NCBI RefSeq assembly: GCF_015752045.1
Contig: NZ_JADOUS010000006.1
Location: 230,805 to 294,804, forward strand
Length of the DNA stretch: 64,000 nucleotides
From: Arthrobacter_D sp015752045
GTDB taxonomy: Bacteria; Actinomycetota; Actinomycetes; Actinomycetales; Micrococcaceae
Direction of reading: 5' to 3'
Positions 15,882-22,941 of the stretch are shown here, one piece after another. Every line of letters starts with the position of its first letter. The stretch's first letter is position 1. The notes below the pieces were generated by a model. It worked only from the letters and a program-made list of their open reading frames with translations. It was not told the origin of the DNA and searched no databases. A program made the position numbers and the translations under genes.

Positions 15882-18170
15882 CTACCTGCCGGCGACTGTG
15901 GTCGGTCCGGCCGTACCTCCCACCGTGGACTCGATCCAGACGCTGCGTGGGTTGGTGGTGCCGGCGGCGCCGTTGCGCAACCGGAGGGTGTAAACGCCAC
16001 CGGTTTCCGGTGCGGCCGCAGCGGTGACGGGCGCTGTTCCCAGGACTCGGCCTGTAGGCCCACCGACGCGCACCGTGATCGTTCCGCCGACGACGTTGCT
16101 GGTGCCACCGATCCGTAGGTCGCCGGTCTTCCATTCGGCCTGGCTGATGGTGACCCTGTCCGGTACCGGTAACACCTTGACCTCGTCCGTCATCGTACTT
16201 CCGCCCGCGGTGACGGTCAGCCGGAACGTGAGGGGATTATTGGTCATCGGTGTCTTGTAGACCGGGAGGTTGAAGGTCGGCTTCAGGGTGGTGCTCCCGG
16301 TCAGGGTGACCTTATCGGGGTCTAGGGGGCCGGTGAGGACCTGCTCCCATTGATAGGTGGCGTCCGTGGTGGTGGAGCCGGCGCCATCCAGGGTGACCAC
16401 GGTGGGCGTTGGTTTGCGTGCGATGGTCTGATCCTGGCCCGCGTTGGCGACGAGGGCGCCCTGGACGGTGACGGGATCGCTCTTGGCCGATTCGGGACCG
16501 GCACCGTTCGTGTTGGTCGCCCGAACGGTGAACTGGTAGGCGGTATCGCCGGTCAGTCCGTCATAGAGCAATGCGGTGACGTTTCCAGGCACTGTTTTGG
16601 GAGCGCCCGAGGCTACGCCATCGGTCGTGTACGCCTGCACGGTGTAGCTGTCGATGGTGAGTCCCGGCGCTCCTGGGTCAGGCGCCGTCCATGCCACTTC
16701 CGCCGTTCCCTGCCCGGCCGTGGGCGTACCGGTGAAGGCGGGGGCCGCGGGTACAGGGTCGTTGGTGATGGTGAAGGTCACCTTCCCGTTGGCTGAGGCG
16801 TTGCCCGAGGGGTCGATGGCGGCGAAGGTGATGGTGCTGGTTTGCGCCACCGCGATCGGCCCTGTGTAGAGCACTGAATTCGCGGTGCTCGTGTCGGCAG
16901 CGACGGGGTCGGTCCCGTCGAGAGTGTAGTAGATGTCGCTGCCCAGTTCGTTGGCCGTCAGGGTCAATTGCTGCGCGGTGGGGAACGTTCCTCCGTTGGG
17001 TGAGGCCGTGACGGTAGGGATCGTGGTGTCGGTCTCAGGGATCGCACGGACGGCAGGGAACGTCTCGCCGACATCGCTGACGGACACCACGTAGACGTCG
17101 TACTCCTGTCCCGCTGCGAGACCCCGGATGGTGGTACTGGAGGCCCTCGGGTCGCTGATGCGGACACCGGTCTCGAGTTGCTCACTCTCGGTGACTGTCC
17201 GTGAAACGGCCGTTACCCGGTAGCCCGTGATGGCTGGCGTGCCGGGGATGGCCTGGGCAGGCGTCCAATTCACCTTGATCTCCCCGTTCACCTTCGCGGC
17301 AGCCACACCGGTGGGACCGGCCGGACCCGACTGCAAGGGCCCGTTCGGGCAGCCGCCCATGCCCGGGCCGCCGAGCTCCCCGAATTCTGCGATCGTCAGG
17401 CCCTGCCGATTGGCGTCGGCGTCCTGCTCCTGCCAGGCCATGGCCCGGGCGCCGCCGGCGTTGGCGACCAGTTCGGCGGCGGCGGCTTCGTCGAAGATGT
17501 AGGTCGCGGTGAAGGTGTTGGGGCCGTCGATGCCGAACTGGAGTTGCGACCGGTAGCCCTCCTCCTGGGTCAGCTCGGGGGTAGTCGCGCGGACGTCCCG
17601 GCGCCCCACACTGGTGTCCTTGAGTGCGGGTTCGACGACGCGTTGTTCCATCTGATCCCTGTTGACGCCTGTTCCGATATGACCCTTGACAGTCACGGTG
17701 TTGCCGGACAGGACCGAGGCGGCAGTGACATAGGTGTCCTGGACCACGGTGGCCCCTGCCTCGCTGCCGTTGAAGTTGATGGATACGGTGTCGCCGGGCA
17801 GGATATCGGGAGTCACCTTCAGGTTGGTGCCGGCGCCCCAGCACACTCCGCCCGGATGGTTGATCTCGAAGGCGACATCACCCGCGGCGACGACGCTCTG
17901 GGCGGAACCGACAACTCCCACTCCGGGGCGGCGCACCTCCACCGTTGCAGTCTGGCCGATGCGGTTCTGGTAGCCCTCGATTGTCACGAAGTCCCGATCG
18001 GGGAAGACCACCAGGTTGTCGGGAAATACCGGAACGGCTGCGTTGGCGGCCGGAATGGCAAGAAGGGACGTGGCGGCAAGGACGGTCGAGACGACGGCGA
18101 CCATCGCCGTCCGTCCCCGAGCCTGGCTGCGGGGCTTCGGCTGCCCCGGCTCGTACAGTACAGATTTCAT
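15882..18170 (-). CDS. Large secreted protein with FN3, chitobiase-C-terminal-like and PKD-like domains
   Basis: 762 residues. A signal peptide of about 44 residues ends in AIPAANA before AVPVFPDN. A unique N-part of some 240 residues follows (FPDRDFVTIEGYQNRIG...). Then come FN3 (from PTGVAAAKVNGEIKVNW, residues about 285-380), a CHB_HEX_C-like domain (ASPNGGTFPTAQQLTLTA...YYTLDGTDP, 385-470), a second FN3 (475-565), a PKD-like domain (VANAGQDQTIARKPTPTVV, 570-665) and a C-terminal beta domain. No sortase motif or transmembrane tail is seen, so it is probably released or held by binding. Such domain strings mark adhesive or carbohydrate-binding surface proteins. A GTG at 18191 is an alternative start. 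It is divergent from the oxidase cluster at 18400-21186. Confidence 0.8.
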   Translation of the reverse strand: MKSVLYEPGQPKPRSQARGRTAMVAVVSTVLAATSLLAIPAANAAVPVFPDNLVVFPDRDFVTIEGYQNRIGQTATVEVRRPGVGVVGSAQSVVAAGDVAFEINHPGGVCWGAGTNLKVTPDILPGDTVSINFNGSEAGATVVQDTYVTAASVLSGNTVTVKGHIGTGVNRDQMEQRVVEPALKDTSVGRRDVRATTPELTQEEGYRSQLQFGIDGPNTFTATYIFDEAAAAELVANAGGARAMAWQEQDADANRQGLTIAEFGELGGPGMGGCPNGPLQSGPAGPTGVAAAKVNGEIKVNWTPAQAIPGTPAITGYRVTAVSRTVTESEQLETGVRISDPRASSTTIRGLAAGQEYDVYVVSVSDVGETFPAVRAIPETDTTIPTVTASPNGGTFPTAQQLTLTANELGSDIYYTLDGTDPVAADTSTANSVLYTGPIAVAQTSTITFAAIDPSGNASANGKVTFTITNDPVPAAPAFTGTPTAGQGTAEVAWTAPDPGAPGLTIDSYTVQAYTTDGVASGAPKTVPGNVTALLYDGLTGDTAYQFTVRATNTNGAGPESAKSDPVTVQGALVANAGQDQTIARKPTPTVVTLDGAGSTTTDATYQWEQVLTGPLDPDKVTLTGSTTLKPTFNLPVYKTPMTNNPLTFRLTVTAGGSTMTDEVKVLPVPDRVTISQAEWKTGDLRIGGTSNVVGGTITVRVGGPTGRVLGTAPVTAAAAPETGGVYTLRLRNGAAGTTNPRSVWIESTVGGTAGPTTVAGR

Positions 18171-18179
18171 GGCAACATC

Positions 18180-18199
18180 ACTGATCCTCACTGATTCTC
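18180..18199. repeat. Tandem 10-base repeat at the secreted-protein start
   Basis: ACTGATCCTC is followed directly by ACTGATTCTC. On the minus strand this places GAGGATCAGT and GAGAATCAGT just before the ATG at 18170. It may be a regulatory site or only contain the ribosome site. Confidence 0.45.
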
Positions 18200-18357
18200 G
18201 GATGGGTGCGTACGGGGTTCACTCACGCCCACAAGCTAGAAGGGCCACCTTGGGGAAATGCTGTCACTCATCCGCAGATCACTGCGCGTGCGTCGTGGTG
18301 CGGCAGCGCTGACGGTGGGATGCAGGCGGCAGTCGCTGCCCGGGGCGTCCTTGCCCT

Positions 18358-18382
18358 GGCTCCTAGGGATTCCCTAGGAGCC
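18358..18382. promoter_or_regulatory. Perfect inverted repeat upstream of the oxidase cluster
   Basis: GGCTCCTAGGG and CCCTAGGAGCC are perfect 11-base arms around ATT. The site ends 17 bases before the ATG at 18400 and just before an AAGGA ribosome site. It could be a dimer operator or an RNA hairpin that affects translation of the cluster. It lies in the 229-base divergent region between the secreted protein and the oxidase cluster. Confidence 0.6.
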
Positions 18383-18399
18383 GCAAGGAAACTGGCCGC

Positions 18400-18912
18400 A
18401 TGGCATCACCCGCAGCGCTCAAGCGCACACGACTCCTTGTTCCGGTCCTTCTGCTCGCCCTCGTCCTCGGCATCGCCGTGAGCGCACTGACCGCTACTAC
18501 CCGGACCCCTCCCGTGATCCTCGGCGCCTCGGCCGACGTCGAGGGGGGGCTCGCGCGAATCCAGGGCGTCATCCCCCTCGAGGTGGATGGTTGGATGCCC
18601 TCCACCCCGACTCCTGTGCTCTCCGACCCGCCGGGAAAGGACCTGCATCGGGTCCGGATCCTGCTGGAGCTGACGGCGATGGAAGAAGAGGGACTGTTCT
18701 TCGACCCCTCCCACTACACCGTCTCGGCTCTGGGCTCCGGTTCTTGGGGAGCGGTCTGGTCCTCGCCTGCTCCTGCGGAGGCGCGTCAGGGAGAGACCGT
18801 CGATGCCGTCCTCGTGTTCGAACTTCCGGACCGGGCCATCGATCTGACCCTTGAACTACCAGGAGGGCCTGGGCTGGCTCTCGGGCCTGGCCACCACCGG
18901 GGTGGAAGCTAG
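18400..18912 (+). CDS. Membrane-anchored or secreted small protein of unknown function
   Basis: 170 residues. A hydrophobic segment at about 10-32 (LLVPVLLLALVLGIAVSAL) can be a signal anchor or uncleaved signal peptide. The rest is predicted outside the cell and mostly beta, with LHRVRILLELTAMEEEGLFF in the middle, reminiscent of immunoglobulin-like DUF4352 proteins, although I cannot assign it. No catalytic residues stand out. AAGGA about ten bases before the ATG supports the start. It is the first gene of the unit that goes on with the multicopper oxidase (127 bases further) and signal peptidase, so an accessory role in the envelope is plausible. Confidence 0.65.
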   Translation: MASPAALKRTRLLVPVLLLALVLGIAVSALTATTRTPPVILGASADVEGGLARIQGVIPLEVDGWMPSTPTPVLSDPPGKDLHRVRILLELTAMEEEGLFFDPSHYTVSALGSGSWGAVWSSPAPAEARQGETVDAVLVFELPDRAIDLTLELPGGPGLALGPGHHRGGS

Positions 18913-19039
18913 CGCAAGTCCCACTTCTAGGGACTCTCCAAGCCGCTTACAGGATTTCTCCAAGGGCGGCAGCGCCCGGTGCAGGGAATCCACAACCTGG
19001 GTGCGGCACGGTCGGGGCATCAAGGTTAGGAGAAAGCAC

Positions 19040-20644
19040 ATGTCAGTCTCACGACGTCGCGTATTGCTGTTGGGAGGACTTGGAGCCCTCGGGGCGGGTG
19101 TCGCCACGGTGCCGACAAGATCGCTGGAAGCCAGCTCCGCGAGTCGCCTGGATGCTACGGAAATGCCGCGGCCTTTCCGGGTTCCTTTCGTCCAGGCTCC
19201 GATCCTGAAGGAAGATTTCACCGGTATCGATCCGGCGGACGGGCTGCCCTTCAACCGCTATACAGTCACCGAGATGGCAGCCGTGGCCCAGATCCTGCCT
19301 CGGCTGACCACGCCGATCCTCTGCTACAACGGTTCGTTCCCAGGTCCCACGATCAGCCTGGACCGAGGCACCAAAGCGGTCCTGCGCGTGCGGAACCAGC
19401 TTCCGGCCCAGCACCCGTTGGACGGGCATACGTTGTACACGTCCACCCACCTGCACGGATCAGCGTCGCTGCCCCAGTACGACGGTTACGCCGATGACAT
19501 CACGAACCCGGGCTTCTACAAGGACTACCGCTACCCCAACTTCCAGCACGCCCGGACGCTCTGGTACCACGACCACGGGGTTCACTTCACTGCTCTGAAC
19601 GCCTACTCCGGCCTTGCTGCGCAGTACCATCTGCACGACCCACTCGAACGGCAGCTGCTGCCGCAGGGCCGCTACGATGTGGCGCTGACCATCAGTGATG
19701 CGATGTTCGCCGAGAACGGATCGCTGGGTTACGACGACAACAGCCACTCGGGCCTCTGGGGAGACGTCATCCTGGTCAACGGGAGGCCCTGGCCCGTGAT
19801 GAAGGTGCAGAAGCGCGTATACCGGTTCCGGATCCTGAACTGCTGCATCTCACGGTCCCTGCGGCCGACCCTCAGCACCGGTGCCCCTCTCGTCATCGTG
19901 GGAACCGACGGCGGCATGGTCCCAGTGGCGCAGAGCGTCGCGAACTACCGCCATGCGGGGGCGGAGCGGTACGAGGTCCTCATCGACTTCCGGAAGTACG
20001 CGACCGGGCAGCGGATCGAACTCCGGAATCTCTCGAACAACAACAACGTCGACTACGACTTCACGAACAAGATCATGGCGTTCGACGTCACCGGCGACCC
20101 GGTGGACACCACCGACCCCACCTGGAACCGGATCCCCACCACGCTGGTCGGCAGCGAACCCATGGCGCTCACGGCCGCGCAGTCCGTGAAGACCCGACGC
20201 TTCAGGTTGCAGCGAAGCAATGGCCTGTGGAAGATCAACGACGCCAGCTGGCAGGATGTGATCGCCAGCGGGTACAAACGGGCGATCGCCGATCCGGCCC
20301 TCAACTCCGTGGAGATCTGGGAGATAGAGAACGGCTCCGGCGGCTGGTTCCACCCGCTCCACATCCACTTGGTCGACTTCCAGATTCTCAGCCGCAATGG
20401 ACGAGCGGCCTTCCCCCACGAACGTGGACCGAAGGACGTGGTGTACGTCGGTGAGGGCGAGACCGTCCGCCTCCTCATGAAGTTCGGCCCGCATCAGGGG
20501 CGCTACATGATGCACTGCCACAACCTTCCGCACGAGGACCACGACATGATGGCCCAGTTCCGGGTCGGCCTTAAGGAAACCGATCCGGACCCGAACGATC
20601 CGATGGTAGCGGCGCGGCCCGTCTGGGATGACGGGACGAGTTGA
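19040..20644 (+). CDS. Secreted multicopper oxidase (laccase/CotA/bilirubin-oxidase type)
   Basis: 534 residues. The N-terminus MSVSRRRVLLLGGLGALGAG is a twin-arginine signal, fitting export of a folded, copper-loaded enzyme. All four copper motifs are present: STHLHGS, LWYHDHG, HPLHIHLVDF and MMHCHNLPHEDHDMM, giving the type 1, 2 and 3 sites, with Met as the likely axial type 1 ligand. Such oxidases couple one-electron oxidation of phenols, metals (Cu+, Mn2+) or pigments to reduction of oxygen to water. AGGAG eight bases before the ATG supports the start. Signal peptidase I overlaps its end. The pair, with the anchored protein before it, likely forms one transcript. Confidence 0.9.
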   Translation: MSVSRRRVLLLGGLGALGAGVATVPTRSLEASSASRLDATEMPRPFRVPFVQAPILKEDFTGIDPADGLPFNRYTVTEMAAVAQILPRLTTPILCYNGSFPGPTISLDRGTKAVLRVRNQLPAQHPLDGHTLYTSTHLHGSASLPQYDGYADDITNPGFYKDYRYPNFQHARTLWYHDHGVHFTALNAYSGLAAQYHLHDPLERQLLPQGRYDVALTISDAMFAENGSLGYDDNSHSGLWGDVILVNGRPWPVMKVQKRVYRFRILNCCISRSLRPTLSTGAPLVIVGTDGGMVPVAQSVANYRHAGAERYEVLIDFRKYATGQRIELRNLSNNNNVDYDFTNKIMAFDVTGDPVDTTDPTWNRIPTTLVGSEPMALTAAQSVKTRRFRLQRSNGLWKINDASWQDVIASGYKRAIADPALNSVEIWEIENGSGGWFHPLHIHLVDFQILSRNGRAAFPHERGPKDVVYVGEGETVRLLMKFGPHQGRYMMHCHNLPHEDHDMMAQFRVGLKETDPDPNDPMVAARPVWDDGTS

Positions 20645-21186
20645 GCATCGCGCGGCCATCGGGGCGCGATCGCCTGCCGTTCCGCGGCGGGCGATCATCG
20701 CGGCCGGACCACCGCGGACGCAGACCAGGCCTTCTGGTTGCCGCAGCACTCGTGGTGCTCGCCGCTGTGGCCCTGAGGCTGTGGGTGGTTGAACCATTCA
20801 CAGTGTCGTCGGACAGCATGGAGCCGACCATTGCAGCCGGCTCCATCGTGCTCATCTACAAACCTGCTACCGGCGCGATTGGGAACGGCGCCGTCGTCGC
20901 CTTCACGAACCCCCTCGATGGCCATACGGCCATCAAGCGGGTTGTCGCGGGTGAAGGGCAGAGCGTCGCCATCCGCGACGCGGAACTGTACGTCGACGAC
21001 GTCCTCGTGGCAGAGCCCTTCGTCGATCACAGCCGGATCGACGCGACGTACTTCGGCCCCGTGACAGTCGCGGCCGGGAGCGTCTTCCTGCTGGGAGACA
21101 ATCGCGCCGTGTCCATCGATTCCAGGGATTTCGGGGACATACCCGTGACGTCGATCGAGGGGATAGTCCTGACTGCAGGGAAGTGA
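20641..21186 (+). CDS. Signal peptidase I
   Basis: 181 residues with one membrane anchor (about 30-48: LLVAAALVVLAAVALRL) and then the type I signal peptidase boxes: VSSDSMEPTI with the nucleophile Ser, TAIKRVVAGEGQ with the general base Lys, and LLGDNRAVSIDSRDFG. It cleaves signal peptides outside the membrane. The start is a TTG that overlaps the oxidase stop (TTGA), showing translational coupling to the oxidase. A dedicated peptidase in this cluster suggests that it processes the products encoded around it, especially the large secreted protein; this is inference. The size is typical for a small actinobacterial or Gram-positive enzyme. Confidence 0.88.
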   Translation: MSIARPSGRDRLPFRGGRSSRPDHRGRRPGLLVAAALVVLAAVALRLWVVEPFTVSSDSMEPTIAAGSIVLIYKPATGAIGNGAVVAFTNPLDGHTAIKRVVAGEGQSVAIRDAELYVDDVLVAEPFVDHSRIDATYFGPVTVAAGSVFLLGDNRAVSIDSRDFGDIPVTSIEGIVLTAGK

Positions 21187-21269
21187 GCAACCGGGCGAAG
21201 GGACGCAACCTCCACCGGACCGGATGTCATCGCTCCGGGTCTACGGTGGGAGGAGACCCTGGAGGACGG

Positions 21270-22304
21270 ATGCACAACACCAGTACGCAGCAGATCGAGG
21301 CCCTCGCGCGCGGAGAGCTCCCGCCACTGGAGCAGGTGTGCGACGACGTCTGGTCCCTCGCGCAGCCCATGCCGGGAGGGCACCTCGCCTACTCCCTCAC
21401 CTACCTGCTGCTGGGCGCGGACGGCGGCGTCCACGTCGTCGATCCCGGGTGGGACTCCGACGCGAACTGGGACCGGCTGACGGGGGCGCTCGCCGCGATC
21501 GCCCCGGACGGGTCCGGGGCGGGCGTCGTCACCGGGATCACCGGGACCCACCTGCACCCCGACCACGTGGGCATGGCCGCCCGCCTGCGACGGGCCTCCG
21601 GCGCACCCCTGGCCATGCACGGCGCGGAGCGTACCGCCCTCGAGCGGCACACCGCCCGGCGAGGCGTCGACCAGGACGAACTGACAGAACGCCTCGACGA
21701 GTGGGACGTCCCCGCGCCGCGCCGCGCCGAGCTGGCCGGATTCGTGGATCGGTCGCCCGACGGGCTCGTACTGGCCGTGGACCGCTCCCTGTCCGACGGT
21801 GACGTCCTGCCCGTCCCCGGCTTCCGGACGGTCGTGATGAGCACCCCCGGCCACACGGCCGGTCACGTCTGCCTGCGCGACGACGACCGCGGGCTCCTCT
21901 ACACGGGCGATCACGTGCTGCCCACGGTGTTCCCCGGGCTCGGACTCGGGGGTGCGACGCCGTCGAACCCGCTGGCCGACTACGTGGCGTCGATCGACCG
22001 CGTGCGCCGCTACGGACACTACGAGGCACTCCCCGGGCACGGTCATCGATTCGCGGGGCTGGGAGACCGGGCGGAGGAGTGCGCCGACCATCAGCTGAAG
22101 CGTGCGCGGGAGGTGGCGGTGATCCTGGGGGCGAGGGAGGAATCCAGTGTCTGGGACGTCGCCTCGCGGCTGACCTGGACGGCGGGCTGGGAGGGGCTGC
22201 AGGGTTTCCAGCTGCTGTCCGCGCTCTCCCAGACGGAGATGCACCGTGACTTCGTCCGCGCGCAGGGACTGTCCGCCCTGAAATCTTCGGATTATTCGCC
22301 GTAG
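21270..22304 (+). CDS. Metallo-beta-lactamase-fold hydrolase
   Basis: 344 residues. The metal site THLHPDHVG (HxHxDH) is at about residue 95, STPGHTAGH gives the next histidine, LYTGDHVLP the bridging Asp, and ALPGHGH the last histidine. This is the general MBL hydrolase fold; members hydrolyse thioesters, lactones, phosphodiesters or amides. A C-terminal part of about 90 residues with EECADHQLKRAREV and WEGLQGFQLLSALSQTEMH resembles the C-terminal helical region seen in hydroxyacylglutathione-hydrolase-like proteins with a winged-helix end. GGAGG lies before the ATG. MarR follows after 39 bases and may be in the same transcript. Confidence 0.82.
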   Translation: MHNTSTQQIEALARGELPPLEQVCDDVWSLAQPMPGGHLAYSLTYLLLGADGGVHVVDPGWDSDANWDRLTGALAAIAPDGSGAGVVTGITGTHLHPDHVGMAARLRRASGAPLAMHGAERTALERHTARRGVDQDELTERLDEWDVPAPRRAELAGFVDRSPDGLVLAVDRSLSDGDVLPVPGFRTVVMSTPGHTAGHVCLRDDDRGLLYTGDHVLPTVFPGLGLGGATPSNPLADYVASIDRVRRYGHYEALPGHGHRFAGLGDRAEECADHQLKRAREVAVILGAREESSVWDVASRLTWTAGWEGLQGFQLLSALSQTEMHRDFVRAQGLSALKSSDYSP

Positions 22305-22343
22305 GCCCTCCCCGCCCGGGCCGCTCGTCTATACGCTTCGGGG

Positions 22344-22817
22344 ATGGAGACAGCAACGGGAGCCGGTGACGTGGAGTTCGATCACGCCATCGAGGTACTC
22401 GAGGAGCAGACGAGCGTCCTGTGGCGCCGGGAACGGACCACCTCCCACGCCCTCGCGAAGCACGTGCATCCCGACATGGAGCCGGCCGCCTACGGCATCC
22501 TGACGCTCCTGCAGCGGGAGGGATCCCTCCGTGCGACGGACATCGCCCAGAGCATCGGGGTGGGTAAGCCGTCCGTGAGCCGGCAGCTGGCGGGGCTCGA
22601 ACGGCTGGGGCTCGTCAACCGCCAGCTCGACCCGCACGACGCCCGTTCCCAGCGCGTGGTCCTGACCCCGCTGGGGCAGCAGCAGCTCACAGCCGCGCAG
22701 AGCGGCCGACGCACGGCCTTCACGGCACTGATGCGCAGCTGGAAGCCTGAGGATGTGGAGGCGCTCGGCACGCTGATCGCCCGCCTCAACGGCACCTACA
22801 CGAAGGACACCTGGTAG
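22344..22817 (+). CDS. MarR-family transcriptional regulator
   Basis: 157 residues with the MarR winged helix: ILTLLQREGSLRATDIAQSI, VGKPSVSRQLAGLERLGLV and the wing RQLDPHDARSQRVVLT. MarR proteins bind palindromes near their own gene and release DNA on binding of phenolic or oxidising ligands. It follows the MBL hydrolase in the same direction, 39 bases apart, so it may regulate that gene. A TATACG eight bases before the start could be its own -10. The regulated set is not known. Confidence 0.85.
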   Translation: METATGAGDVEFDHAIEVLEEQTSVLWRRERTTSHALAKHVHPDMEPAAYGILTLLQREGSLRATDIAQSIGVGKPSVSRQLAGLERLGLVNRQLDPHDARSQRVVLTPLGQQQLTAAQSGRRTAFTALMRSWKPEDVEALGTLIARLNGTYTKDTW

Positions 22818-22929
22818 CGCGTCACCCCTTCCTCCGCCAGGGACCCTCCTGTCCGCCGCGAGGAGTCCCGGACCCCGTCACATCCGGGGCGGGCCGCGGC
22901 CGTGGATGCACAGCCTGCTGATGGCCGCC

Positions 22930-22935
22930 TAGATT
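22930..22935 (+). promoter_or_regulatory. Probable -10 TAGATT before malQ
   Basis: TAGATT is six bases before the ATG at 22942; the six bases between (GGAGCC) also resemble a ribosome site, but the distance to the ATG is too short for normal use. Confidence 0.5.
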
Positions 22936-22941
22936 GGAGCC

